From NCBI GenBank assembly GCA_011037195.1, contig JAAEAF010000283.1, forward strand, positions 248,001-312,000: a stretch of 64,000 nt of DNA, read 5' to 3'. Below the pieces are notes generated by a model, which made no database searches, had not been told where the DNA came from, and saw nothing but the letters and a program-made list of their open reading frames with translations. The stretch is from Triatoma infestans (taxonomy: Eukaryota; Arthropoda; Insecta; Hemiptera; Reduviidae). The translations under genes and the position numbers were made by a program. This document shows, piece after piece, positions 49,594 through 60,590 of this stretch; position 1 is the stretch's first letter, and each line of letters starts with the position of its first letter.

Positions 49594-50960
49594 ACCGTAT
49601 TATTATTATTATTATTATTATTATTTGTCTGTGGGGAAGGAAACCCTATGCTATCCAAAACCTCACTGGGCCCATATAGCTACCACAAGAAAAACAACAA
49701 CAAACCGGGTCTATAACAAAAATCCAGACTCGGATCTAATCCATCTAAGATTCACCGCGGTCCGAATAAATCGGACGGTAACCTTAAGAGGGAATAGCCT
49801 AAGCTTTTCCACAGACATCCTATTCCGACCAAAGGTCCTGAACCTAATTTCGTCACAACCCAGACAATCAGTCATAAGATGGCTGGGTGTTTTTTCCTCT
49901 GTCTTTCAGAATCTACAAAAGGATTCGGCATGAGCCCCATTATGTAGAGATGTCTCCTTAAACCATAGTGTCCAGTAAGAGATCCAACCAGATGCCTGAG
50001 AGCGCTCCGTGAAAAACATAGCAACGTCTCACCTGTCCGGATCCCCGATGAGCATTTTGGACTGCCGAAAACCAACTGAGCTCATCCATAAGGATGAATG
50101 CTGTGAAGCTGTCCATGTCTGGAAGCCTGACGCCATCAGCAGGCTCGGGACCAATGAAAGGAAGAGAGGCGCCTAATTTGGCAAACCTATCCACCTCCTC
50201 ATTTCCAAAAATTCCCATGAAACTGGCACCCAGAATAGAAGCACATCCTTCAGAGAAGAAAGCTCGTCCACTCTTTCAGAACATTGTAATACCAACCTGG
50301 AAGTGAAGACACATGAACTCAGCGCCTTTAGCTCAGCCTGGCTGTCCGAGCAGATGAAAACGTAAGTTAGTGTTACGTAGCCTCTCATCCAAAACACAAC
50401 AAAGAATAGCATAAACCTCAGTCTGGAAGACCGTGGTCACCAAGAGACACTGCCAAGACCAAGAGACATTCACCAAGAGATACTGCCAAATGATCTCCGG
50501 TCTCAAAATAGACCGCAGCTCCTGACCTACCATCCATTCTGGAACCGTCCGTGTAACACCGGAAGTAATTATCAGGTATCATGCCAGACGGACCCAATCT
50601 TGACTAATCTTCCCTAGTGGGTAACCTGCCACTGTAAGAATGCTCGAAAACAAAAGTCTTCAACATTCTATCAGAGGGAAAACCTGTAACAGGAATCTTC
50701 AAAATCATCTCGCGACGAATGGTAGAGTGACCATATCGCTTACCCTGCCAAAAACCTGCCTGTTTAATTCTATAATAGGTTTTCATTGCCATAGTTTTCA
50801 CCTCTACAAAGAGCGATGGGATTCCCAATCAAGTCTCCATTGCAGCTGTAACGCAATCTTATCTCAATGCGACGCCATCACACCGCATACAACAACCTAG
50901 GTTTAATAACCATACCATAAATCCAAAACATCATCTTGGGAGTAATCCCCCAATTCTTTG
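49594..50960 (-). mobile_element. LINE family 2, longer copy, heavily decayed
   Basis: The (TAA)n tail lies at 49597-49624. Reverse-strand coding includes the connection region (MAMKTYYRIKQAGFWQGKRY), RNase H pieces (FQTEVYAIL, ICSDSQAELKAL, FGNEEVDRFAKLGASLPFIG) and the knuckle near 49890. The three RNase H blocks are in different frames, and the first catalytic D and the H block are damaged. Same family as 24676-25350 and the tail at 11120. Confidence 0.8.
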
Positions 50961-50973
50961 CTCCCCTTGTATA

Positions 50974-51276
50974 ATGATTCAATTCAAGAATGCAGACAAC
51001 CTATGGATAAAAGAAATTACGGAGAAATATGGTTTGCAATTGAAAATGGATACTCTTATTCCAAGGAAACGCTTGCCCCCCCTTATTAATCAGCACTTGG
51101 AAATATTAAAAATTAGGCTGGGGAAAATTATGCCACAATCTCCTAGCGGCCGGATCTCGTATTTGTTTGCTTGTTTGACTTCCTCAAGGAATTATTACTT
51201 AGCATTTTACGGCAAAGAAGGAGTGAAAAAAAAAATGAGCAAGACGTATTCAACATTTCAAGAGAAAGAATTTTGA
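50974..51276 (+). CDS. Unidentified open frame, 100 codons
   Basis: ATG to TGA with mixed, protein-like composition (NLWIKEITEKYGLQLKMDTL, SGRISYLFACLTSS, NYYLAFYGKEG, KKKMSKTYSTFQEKEF). No family was recognised. The last 100 bases are repeated at 52915-53040 inside a family H copy, so at least this part is mobile sequence. It may be a transposase fragment. Confidence 0.25.
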   Translation: MIQFKNADNLWIKEITEKYGLQLKMDTLIPRKRLPPLINQHLEILKIRLGKIMPQSPSGRISYLFACLTSSRNYYLAFYGKEGVKKKMSKTYSTFQEKEF

Positions 51277-51303
51277 TAATTGGCATGAAGAAAACTACGT
51301 AGT
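51174..51303 (+). repeat. Dispersed ~125-bp repeat, copy 1
   Basis: CTCAAGGAATTATTACTTAG, CATTTTACGGCAAAGAAG, ATGAGCAA and AAGAAAACTAC recur in the same order at 52925-53040 with about 85% identity by eye. Confidence 0.7.
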
Positions 51304-52069
51304 AGGTGAGATCGGTTGAGTATACTAGGGAATTAATAGAATATCAGGTAAATTATGAGAGATCTTGTATTGTTCCTAGTTGATAATATTGGATATATGC
51401 TTTGGACTTTTTTCTATTTATTAACTTCACATCCTCCATAATAATTTAATCTAAACAAATCTATAGTGTTAAATTTGTAAATTATTTAATTGAAAAAAGG
51501 AAGTAGACCAAAACATGCTATTAAAAAAATCAACCTTCCAAATTAGTAGATTTAATATACTTGATAAAGTTTAATAACCATATATATTAATTTGTTATTT
51601 ATGAGATATGTTAACAGTTTATAATAATAATAATAATAATAATAAAAATAATTAACAATTATTACGCATTGTTATTTCTTACAATAAATAGCGTTCCTGA
51701 GCTATTATTAACCTTGTATAAAAGAGTAAAAATCTAGACTTTAAAATATTTAAAATGAAATTATCTAGGACATTAAAAGTCAAGGTTTAGTGTGAAAAAT
51801 TAATTGATTAAATAATAAAGGAAGTTAGATAATAAGGGGCGGGGGGTCAATAAAGTCAAATATTCGGAGATTTCAACCAAAAAAAATCTTGATATTTTTG
51901 TTTGTTTGTGTGCTGTTATTGGATAAGAAAGTTGATTTTTATCAAAAATATTAACACAAACTTTGATTGCTTTTATTAGAGGGATAATAATTTTGTTTTT
52001 AAAAATTCTTTTTATATAAATCTTATAAGTCATTTGATTGAGTGATTGTATACATGAATACAAATAAAT
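51304..52069. other. AT-rich spacer
   Basis: (TAA)n at 51621-51645; a reverse open frame at 51800-52084 looks like chance AT-rich reading. Nothing recognised. Confidence 0.35.
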
Positions 52070-53223
52070 TCTGGTGTGAAACACTCACACAACTTTCTCT
52101 TACACCAGTTCTCAAAATTATAATTGACAAATTGTATGGTTTGTGTACTTAAATTTAATGAAATTCGTCGAAAATTGAAAAAACTGTCCAATAAAAGCGC
52201 ACTTCCGGTTTACTAATTTTCTTGAAACTCGGAATTTTGGCCACCTATTTATTTTTAATTAATTTTTGTTTGGATGATAGAATTGTATAATCAACTATGA
52301 TAGCACTTTAGAGAAAAACATAGCCCCACCCGTCCCATGAAAGTGCCCTTAAATGAATTATTCCAGAGAAATGTTTTAAATAAAAGTTGTAGAACTTTGT
52401 ATGTGTAGTTCTCGTATATATGAAGTTTCAAGAAAATCGTCGGAGAAATTTTTGAGAAAATCGCGAAAAAGTGAAAAAAAAAAAAAAAATCATATAGTAA
52501 AGTGGTAATGTAAACGCACTTCCGGTTATCCGTTTTTTTTTTTTTCAGAGTCGGAATTTCAACAACATATTCAATTATAATTAACATTATTTATAATGCA
52601 GAATTGTGTAATAAACTGAAATAGCACTTTAGAAAAAAACGTAATCCTATCCCTCCCCTGAAAGTGCCCTTAAATGAGTTTTCCCAAAAAAATGTTTGAA
52701 ATAAAAGTTGTAGCTCCTTGTATGTATAGTTCATATACCAAGTTTGAAGAAAATCGTCGGTGCCATTTTTGAGAAAAACGCAAAAAAGTAAAAAAACTCA
52801 ACTAGTAAAGTGGTATATTCGGTTGAAGAATCTTGACAGATAACGTATTGTCTAATGCCCATGGTAATACCTAAATGGAATATCAAGTTTCCAACTTTCT
52901 ACGGTTTTTGTGTTTAGCTTTCTCAAGGAATTATTACATAGCATTTTACGGCAAAGAAGATGTAAAAAAAAAAAAATGAGCAAAACGGATTCACATTTCA
53001 AGTGAAAGAATTTTGACATTTGGTTTAAAGAAAACTACTAGGTTTTTGAGCTATGCTGTTCACATAAAACACACACACACACACACACACACAGACCATT
53101 TGCTAAAAACCATTTTTTTTTTTGGACACAGGGGACCTCAAAACGGATATTTCCGGTGAAAACTCGATATCGAAAATTTGACACAATTACAATACTTCCT
53201 CTTACTAGGAATAAGAGAAAGTA
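52070..53223 (-). mobile_element. Family H copy 8 with a 125-bp insertion
   Basis: Reverse-oriented, both ends present (TCTGGTGTGAAACACTCACA and GGAATAAGAGAAAGTA). Monomer boundaries at about 52205, 52520 and 52805 (two monomers). At 52915-53040 the conserved TACGGTTTTTCGTTTTTGAG block is interrupted by copy 2 of the dispersed repeat. (CA)n is at 53070-53094. Confidence 0.85.
52915..53040 (+). repeat. Dispersed ~125-bp repeat, copy 2, inserted in family H
   Basis: Matches 51174-51303. The host sequence on both sides shares GGTTTTTG (left 52903-52910, right 53040-53047), possibly an 8-bp target duplication as made by hAT elements, though alignment in the T run is ambiguous. Confidence 0.6.
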
Positions 53224-53527
53224 AAAATATATCTGAAGAGTATAAAATAAAAAAAACTATTCAATTTAAAAGTTTATTATATCTACTTTTCGGACACCTA
53301 GACACTTAAGTGCATTAATATATAAGTTAAATACATTTAACTCTCTATCTCTCCTTGACAGTTCCTGGGGAAGATCACCAGTCGTCAATTGAATAAACTT
53401 TTAAAGTGGAAAAGTTTTATTTCTTTGGCCCCCTCCAGCCAACCAACATTTTGCTTGTTTTCTTAAAAAACGGCCAAACATTACTATTGTTGTTGTGGTG
53501 GTGGTTAATTCCGCACAGCTGGAAAGC
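53224..53527. other. Spacer, nothing recognised
   Basis: AT-rich. AAAGTTTAT (53267) recurs in reverse as ATAAACTTT (53394), a weak inverted repeat. Confidence 0.3.
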
Positions 53528-53756
53528 ATCAGAGACATTTTCCGTGGTAGCCTGCTTCATTTTGTGGTCATCGACCGGTTTCGGGCGTACGCCCATCTTC
53601 AGGATGCGTTTTTCAGACAGTGTGGCAACACAGACTTGCACAGAGCAAATCTGTGTTGTCATACTGTCTGAAAAACGCGTCCTGAAGATGGGCGAACGCC
53701 CGAAACCGGTCGATGACCACAAAATGAAGCAGGCTACCACGGAAAATGTCTCTGAT
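53528..53756. repeat. Foldback family F, compact palindromic copy
   Basis: Arms 53528-53635 and 53650-53756, nearly perfect, with a ~14-base loop. Ends ATCAGAGACATTTTCCGTGG and its reverse. Motif CTGAAGATGGGCGAACGCCC followed by GAAACCGGTC at 53682-53711 and, in reverse, 53574-53604. The open frames on both strands here encode only the palindrome. Confidence 0.8.
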
Positions 53757-53829
53757 TACTATTGTTTATATTGATAAAATGATAAATTTTCTTTCTTCAA
53801 ATTTTACCCACTTATCCTAATATAAATAA

Positions 53830-54310
53830 AGAGTAGATGGGGGACAAGTACTAGGAATCTGCTAGGCTTGTAGAGAGCGCCAATAATATTGAAAAAGCAA
53901 ATATTTGAATTTTAATGACTCAGATCACTCAGAACGACCTAAAAACAAATTATTATTTTTTTTTTTTGAAAAATGTTACAAATAAAAGTGATAGTTTATA
54001 TTTATGAAGTTAGTATTCCAAATTTAAAAGAAATCATTGTAATCGTTTTGGAGAAAATTCCAAAAAAAAACTTAGAAAACCTATTCTGTAAAATCGCACT
54101 TTCTACTATCACATTTTCTTCAAATTTGGAATTCTAGCAATGTTGCTAATTTATATTAATTTAATTAAATTAAGGTGGCAGAAACCTATACATTCTAGAA
54201 GTGGAGGAAAGCTTGTCCGAAACCTTCCGAGCAGATGCGGTGGTAGTAAAATGTTTGAGCTTCCAAAACGACTTTTGGTTATTTGAGAGATATTTGGTTT
54301 ACATGTATAT
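53830..54310. repeat. Diverged relative of family H, second copy
   Basis: Shares GAGCGCCAATAA, GAAATCATTGTAATCGTTTT, TCGCACTTTCTAC and GAGCAGATGCGGTG with 3260-3700. It ends near the 5' end of family H copy 9. Confidence 0.4.
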
Positions 54311-54395
54311 ACATACGCTAAAAACATTTTTTACTTTCACTTACGTTTAGTAAGAGGAAGTATTGTAATCGTGTCAAATTTTCGATATCCAGTTT

Positions 54396-54950
54396 TCACC
54401 AGAATATCCGTTTTGAGGTCCCCTGAGACCAAAAAAAAAAATGGTTTTTAGAAAATGGTCTGTGTGTGTACGTTTGTACATGATAGTGGACCCAAGTTTC
54501 ATCTGTAGTCACAAACCGGCGCAAAAAATCTTGTTGGTTGCGCTTAAAATGGGCCAGACTTTGTTCGGACATTTCCAATCTGGTGCGTTTATGGTCTAAT
54601 GTCAAGAGCCGCGGCACCCATCTTGCCGATAATTTTTTCATTCCTAATTCTTCGGTTAAAATGTGATATACCCGTTCAGATGACATCCCTATAGCTTCAG
54701 CAATCTCTCGCACTTTCAGTCGACGATCCTCCATGACCATTTTATGCACTTTTGCGATAAATACTGGGGTCGTAGCACTTTTTGGCCGTCCACTACGCGG
54801 ATCATCATCTAAGCTCTCCCGACCAAATTTAAACTCGCTGGTCCACTTGGCAACAGTTGAATATGAAGGAGCAGAGTCCCCCAGTGTGTTCTGAAAGTCG
54901 GCATGAATTTCTTTTGCTTTCATACCTTTCTTTACAAAGTACTTAATCAC
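54396..54950 (-). pseudogene. Mariner transposase N-terminal half fused to family H sequence
   Basis: 184 residues: IKYFVKKGMKAKEIHADFQN, TVAKWTSEFKFGRESLDDDP, RSGRPKSATTP, then VREIAEAIGMSSERVYHILT and FVTTDETWVHYH. The two helix-turn-helix regions and the GRPK linker are intact, better than in the full M1 copy. After the first catalytic D the frame runs for about 25 residues into family H (VQTYTHRPFSKNHFFFWSQG). As in the other copy, the ATG upstream is separated by an extra A in a run. Confidence 0.85.
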
Positions 54951-55153
54951 TGCTCGAATCTCAGTTTTTTTCCATTGTCACAAATCACTACGCGGGAACA
55001 ACAACAAAGAGTCGTCACTACCACTCTCCTGCAGCAAGAGCACTGACGCGCCACGTGTTCACTCACAAAGGATGTGTGATTATTTCGCGGGAACCTCGTT
55101 GCTCTAGCACTGACATCTAGCGGTGATTCCGAGAACTTTTCAAACCACCCTCG
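54484..55153 (-). mobile_element. Mariner M1 copy, 3' half deleted
   Basis: The right end has the M1 terminal repeat (..CAAACCACCCTCG, then TA). The left end stops in mid-transposase, at the codons after the first catalytic D, with no second inverted repeat. So the element cannot be mobilised as such. Confidence 0.88.
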
Positions 55154-55675
55154 TATGTATGAACAGCATAGCTCGAAAACCAAGAATCAGAGAAAGTTCA
55201 AATTTGATATTCCGTTTAGGTATCACCATGGGATCTGACAGTAAGTTATGAGTCAAAATTCCTCAACCGGAAATACCACTTTATTAATTAATTTTTTTCA
55301 CTTTTTCGCGATTTTCACAAAAAATGACTCCGACGATTTACTTGAAACTTCCTATATAAACTACACATACAAAGATCTACAACTTTTATTTAAAACATTT
55401 CTCTGGAAAAGTTCATTTAAGAGCACTTTTAGGGAAGGGGTAGGGTTATGTTTTTCTCTAGTGCTATTATAATTGATTATACAATTCTATTATCTAAACA
55501 AAATTAATTAGAAATAAATAGATGGCCAAAATTCCGAGTTTCAAGAAAATTAGTAAACCGGAAGTGCGCTTTTACTGAACAGTTTTTTTTCAGTTTTCGA
55601 CGAATTTCAGTTCTCAATTACAATTATGACAACTGGAGTGAGAGAAAGTTGTGTGAGTGCTTCACCAGACTTTTT

Positions 55676-55772
55676 TCATAATCGAAGGATCTCAAACCTT
55701 GTATTTCCGGTGAAAACACAATTTAGAAACATTCACACGTCACTCCTCTTACTAGGAGTGATAGAATGTAAG
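55676..55772 (-). repeat. Family H 5'-end fragment
   Basis: TATTTCCGGTGAAAACACAA..CCTCTTACTAGGAGTGATAG matches the reverse of the family H 5' end. It faces the 3' end of copy 9, six bases away. Confidence 0.65.
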
Positions 55773-55782
55773 GATTAGGTGT

Positions 55783-56514
55783 GGTACTTTCACAAGACAT
55801 TTTTTTTTTCAAGATTTTTTTAGTGAATAGTGCACAGCGACCTAAAAGAAGAACTATTGTGCCGCCCTGAGTCTTCTCACTGCCGGCCTCCAAGCAGTGT
55901 TATCTAGCTACAGACTTACTGCCAATTACTTGGGAAAGAGAAACTCTGGATTCAAGTCTTTATTAGTTGTCCTAAAATAAATAAATATCAAGCAATACAG
56001 GTAAAAATACAAATCTTCTTTTGGAGTTAGGTGTCCGAGACAGTCCTTGGGCAATGTTTTAGTGAATAGTTTTGGTCACCTAATCATATGGAATATTCTT
56101 TCGGAATCAATTTAATATATTGGTTTCTTGAGATCTTCTCATCTTCTCATCAGCACTAATTAAGTAAAAAGAAATTACAGACGCAATAGTCTTAGTCTGA
56201 ACAAACGGATATAATTAATCCACTATCTGGGCCTATAAGCTGGAGGAATAAAGCTATATAAAATTGGCTGGATAAATTCCAAAAGAACATTTAGGTGACA
56301 GACTATTCATAAAAAATATGGCACAAGGCCATTCTCGGATAATCTCCAAAAGAAGATTTGTGTTTTTAGCTGCATTCCTTGTTACGTAATTTCTATCAGG
56401 GAAAACAGCTACAATACGACTCCATATAAAAATTCCAAGTTTACAAGCATTTGTCTTTTTATAATTGAATTAACTGTTGTAGGTGAAAAGCCTTATAAGG
56501 GTACCACACCTGAT
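55783..56514. repeat. Possible inverted-repeat-ended element containing a SINE-A remnant
   Basis: AGGTGTGGTAC (55786-55796) and GTACCACACCT (about 56499-56509) are perfect inverted ends; the right one follows a small palindrome CCTTATAAGG. Inside, 55850-55965 shows a decayed reverse SINE-A (TTCTCACTGCCGGCCTCC). No coding sequence. Confidence 0.35.
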
Positions 56515-56699
56515 TTTTTACATTTATTTGGAATGAGAAGACATTCACTGAAGGGTATGGCTCTTCAGACATTGTTTTGTACAAGAAATCTTGAATAAAT
56601 ATGTAAAACAATAAAAAAAAACTGGATCGGTTTGTCACTATTGAATATCCTTACCTGTGAAATTAAATACAATCCAATGAAGAAGGCAAACAATGTAAG

Positions 56700-56905
56700 T
56701 AAGTGGAACAGTGTGATTACAGAGACTTGCACACAGCATAATCAGTTTACACACACGGTGTGTGATATGCTCACTGCATGTCCCTTTTATTACACTGTTT
56801 ATCAAGACATCCTAATGTTGGACGAACACCGAAACCGGTCGTTGAAAACCAACAGAATGAAACCGGCTGATATTACGGAAATTATCTTTGATGCTTTCCA
56901 GTTTT
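56700..56905. repeat. Foldback family F, one decayed arm
   Basis: Contains GCACACAGCATAATCAGTTT, then CAAGACATCC, GGACGAACACCGAAACCGGT and GAAACCGGCTGATATTACGG followed by TTTGATGCTTTCCAG. The motif is mutated (CCTAATGTTGG instead of CCTGAAGATGG). The left arm is gone. Confidence 0.6.
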
Positions 56906-56964
56906 GCAGACCTTACTATAAGAATGTAAGATAAATTCAGATAATTTTTAGAATAAAAATACAA

Positions 56965-57060
56965 GAAGGGGACCGAGCCTGACGGCCTAAATTCACCGCG
57001 ATCCATCAACGATCTGTATTGTGGCACCCATAGTTTATCTGCTGGTACAGAACACATACT
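56965..57060 (-). mobile_element. LINE 3'-UTR fragment
   Basis: ACCGAGCCTGACGGCC..CACCGCGATCCATCAACG..TGTATTGTGGCACCCAT follows the layout of the LINE 3' UTRs at 29925 and 62515. Coding sequence absent. Confidence 0.4.
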
Positions 57061-57370
57061 CAAGATTTGAAGATACAAGTCTAGTTTCTAAGACGTTAGA
57101 GAAGTTCCTTAATATAACCGAAAACTGGAGATTCTAGCCAGGTCGTCTTAACGGAAGAAGACATGGAGTGATATTTCAATCAAAGACTGCAATAATCTGG
57201 TTGACTGGTCATCTATTCCAAGCCTACAATGGTTCGTCAACAGTCTTACCATAACTGTTAGAGCCTTTGGCTAGTGATATTCCTTCTTCATTCTTCTCTT
57301 TTCTGCCTGGCCAATCTTAAATACTTTTTTATAATTTCCTATGTGGATGGCTGTAGGAAGCAGGGAGAAA

Positions 57371-57880
57371 TCTTCTTCTTCTTCATCCAACGCCCGTCCG
57401 TGGCCGCTCGGCCATTTGAAGCCGTGCCATCCAGTAGAGCCTGGCGCCCTTGCAAACTGTTATCTCGGTCATTGGCTTCCAGACCATTGCTGCTAAGGAA
57501 ATGTTCGGCCGTCCCTTCGCCTTCCATACATAGGAGGAAGTCAACAAGACCAAGGCGGTGTAGATGGCTCTGGAGGAAGTCGTGGGCGGTAGCCATCCTG
57601 AAGGTGGCGACTGTGACGTCTCTCGGTAAGTTGTCGGGGATGGTGTTGGATGTGACGAACGGTTCCCATCTTTTGCCAATGGCAGCCGCCTCCTAAGAAA
57701 CCCTCACTACCTCCTTTACAGATAAATTGATGATGCCGCATGTTGATTTGTATGTGGCTGGTTGATCTCCTTGACGGTGCAAGCAGCCATCCTTCGCGAG
57801 CTTGCCCGCGTGCTCGTTCCCATCAATCCCACAGAGTCCTGGTACCCACTGGAAATGGACTTCTGTTCTTGATAGAAAGA
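57371..57880 (-). mobile_element. LINE (family 3) 3' fragment: RNase H end and zinc knuckle region
   Basis: Reverse strand reads VHFQWVPGLCGIDGNEHAGK followed by LAKDGC (the last RNase H motif, with the usual H replaced by L), later TFRMATAHDFLQSHLHRLGL then CMEGEGTAEHFLS. That is the C-terminal G-H-D..L..HL.RLGL....C..C.EG..TAEH pattern of retroposon ORF2. The tail is (GAA)n at the left (57371). One stop and a frame change are present. Confidence 0.75.
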
Positions 57881-59267
57881 AATCTATTGAACTTATTCGC
57901 TTTTAATTAATTATAACAATTATATTCAAAGAAAGTCATGAGGGGTGTTACACAGCAAATTGTTTTCGACATTATAATTTGGAAAATTAAGTTTAAGAAT
58001 TTTCAAACTAAGGTTTATTTTCTTCTTCTTAATAAAATAAGTGTTATAGAATAAAGTAACGGAAACACGTATTTTCTCCTTGTATGCCTATTTTATTTCA
58101 ATCGTAGTAAAAAAATAAATAAATAAATTTCTATTTGGATTTTTATAAAACTTAAATGTAGATTTTGGAATTATTCTTGAGCAAATTTATTTTTCTCCTT
58201 TTTTTTTTTTAAAAATAAATATTTTTAATGCAAATATATAAAAGCGAGAAAAGTAGTAATTCATCAGAAAATAAAGAAGAAAGGTTGTAGGTGGAAGCAG
58301 ATGTTGCTAAATCCCTGAGGGACTCTTCTTATACTCGTCACGGTAAGTCCACCGATTTGGATACGGGTACTGACTTCCCTTGGAGCAATCAACATCGTCA
58401 GTTATACCTTCTGCCAATGGTTACACTGCTCTTCAAAAAACCGACCAAACTTTCAGGTGGGTGTTACAAATCGAAGGTCCTTCTCTATACTACTACTACT
58501 ACTACAACCACCACCACTCTTCTTCAATTCTCTTGAATCTGAGTTTAAAAACATCTGTTTCTATGTGTATTGTCACGTGGCCCGCATTTTTCTTTACCTT
58601 TATCTTTCTTTTGACCATTTAACCATCAGTTTAATATTTAACCATTTCATTCTGGTGTTTGTATGCCACAGTTCTTTTCTCTATTGGTAGAAATTTTAGT
58701 CACGATGGATTAACTTAAAGCTGGGATTTAGTTACGTTTTTATTTACATTGAAGGTTTTGGCTTTTCCTTTCCACTTTTTAAGTTTTCCTATGTTATGGT
58801 CTATTAACAAACAATGAATTAACTATTTTGAACGTAAGGCACCATTTGGGTAGATGAAGCATTTTATTTGCGAACATAATCTTGCTTAAAGATGCTGTAA
58901 CAGTGCTATCTGGATATCCAGATAAGTTGGTTTATTATTAAGCAGGCATTTTTTAGCCACTAGATCTTAAACTAAAGTTATGGCTTGCAAGAAAAATTCT
59001 CCTCTCTACTTTCTAAATAATTATTGATATAAACCTAGGCTATTGAAACAAATTTAATATTTTTAACTATAATATGCCTACACTATATGCGAAAGAAATC
59101 GTCGTAAAAGAAAATGTTATTAAAACATGGTTATATCGTTACGCATTTATATCAGTATATCCTGCCTGGATTACTAAAGCTAAATATAAAATTATCGTAT
59201 AAAATAGAAAAATGAGATTTCTGAGAAAAGTTAAAGATTGCATAAGGAAATGTTGAATATGAGCATA
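57881..59267. other. AT-rich spacer, nothing recognised
   Basis: (TAC)n/(ACC)n at 58485-58516 and A/T runs. Three overlapping open frames at 58291-58690 reflect the microsatellite. No gene recognised. Confidence 0.35.
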
Positions 59268-59269
59268 TA

Positions 59270-60588
59270 CGAGGTGTGTAAATTAAGTAATGAGACTGAT
59301 TTTCTAGTGTTCGATCTGGCAACACTGGAGACGCGGCGCATGCGTGGTAGGGCAAGTAAACATCTGATATACGTCCAGTGCAAATTTGAAAATGCTAGAG
59401 TTGTTGCACTGTCCGTAGTGACTTTTTTTGTGAGCAAGGTTTTTTCAGTGCGTTTTAAAAATGAGTGATGACATCAATTACGAGCAACGTTGTGCTATCA
59501 GGTTTTGCTTCAGACTTGGGCACAGTGCAACGGAAACGTTTGAAAAACTGTGCCAGGCCTATGGAGACAATGTTTTGTCGAGAGCACAGGTTTTTAGGTG
59601 GTTTAAGTCGTTTGCAGAAGGAAGGGAATCAATTGAAGACGAGCCTCGCAGCGGAAGGCCTTCATCTTCAAGAACCGACGAAAATGTTGGCAGAATCCGC
59701 GATCTCGTGCGTTCAGATCGTTCGTTTGACAGTCCGAATGATCGGCGAAGAGTTGAATTTGACTCACACAACCGTTCATCAAATTTTGACTAATGAATTG
59801 GGGATGAGAAAAATTTGTGCAAAAATGGTTCCGAAAAATCTTTCACAAGAGCAAAAAGACATCAGAAAGGAAAGGAGCCTTGACTTTTTGGGAGCAATTG
59901 AAAACGATCCCAATTTTTTGGAACGTGTTATTACAGGAGACGAGTCTTGGGTGTTTGAGTATGACCCAGAAACTAAGCGTCAGAGCATGCAGTGGCACAC
60001 TTCAACCTCTCCAAGGCCAAAAAAAGCAAGAATGAGCAAGTCAAAAATCAAATGCATGCTGATTTGCTTTTTTGATAGCCAAGGAATCGTTCACAAAGAA
60101 TTTGTGCCTCAATGCCAAATGGTAAACCAACATTTTTACCGAGAAGTTCTTGAGAGACTTCGAAAAAGAGTCATGCGTGTGAGACCAAACATCAAAAACA
60201 AGTGGGTGTTGCATCACGACAATGCTCCGTGTCACACCGCGATTTCTATTAATGAGTATTTGGCCAGTAATAACATTCCTGTGGCTCCTCAGCCTCCTTA
60301 TTCACCCGACTTGAGCCCATGTGACTTTTTTTTGTTCCCCAAATTGAAAAATCACCTCAAGGGACGTCATTTTGGAACATTGGAGAATATTCAAACAGCC
60401 GTAACCGACCAACTGAAGTCTATTCCAGTATCCGAGTTCCAGCACTGCTATGACGAATGGAAGAATCGTCTTCAGCGTTGTGTGGCTTCCCAAGGTAGTT
60501 ACTTTGAAGGGGACAATGTTGAATTGTAATTTTATTTGAATAAAAAAAAGATAAAAAATCAGTCTCATTACTTAATTTACACACCTCG
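59270..60588 (+). mobile_element. Mariner element (family M3), 1319 bp, nearly intact
   Basis: TA flanks at 59268-59269 and 60589-60590. TIRs of about 34 bp appear identical: CGAGGTGTGTAAATTAAGTA then ATGAGACTGATTTT, and the reverse at 60554-60588. One transposase gene with an AATAAA at its end. Little decay, so a recent arrival. It interrupts a LINE fragment. Confidence 0.95.
59461..60529 (+). pseudogene. Mariner transposase (M3), D,D34D, one frameshift
   Basis: From ATG at 59461: HTH region [40 protein letters not shown] then [13 protein letters not shown]. Near 59725-59730 one extra base moves the frame; the rest is open to TAA at 60527: [21 protein letters not shown] in VITGDESWVFEYDPETKRQS, D in WVLHHDNAPCHTA, D in YSPDLSPCDFFLFPKLKNHL with exactly 34 residues between the last two D. 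Total about 350 residues, normal for mariner. The only visible lesion is the single frameshift between the two HTH halves. Confidence 0.93.
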
Positions 60589-60590
60589 TA

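Larger units (their letters stand above)
54332..55669 (+). mobile_element. Family H copy 9 (one-monomer form) split by a mariner
   Basis: Start TACTTTCACTTACG, end GTGCTTCACCAGAC. The (GT)n segment at 54460-54480 is interrupted by a mariner to 55153. After it boundaries CCGGAA at 55266 and 55557 give one 291-bp monomer. Confidence 0.82.

Noticed and set aside
53406..53774. Overlapping open frames of 122 and 107 codons on opposite strands with similar peptides
   Set aside because: The similarity comes from the palindromic foldback element; neither is a gene.
57274..57696. 140-codon plus-strand frame
   Set aside because: Antisense to a LINE ORF2 fragment that has readable RNase H and C-terminal motifs.
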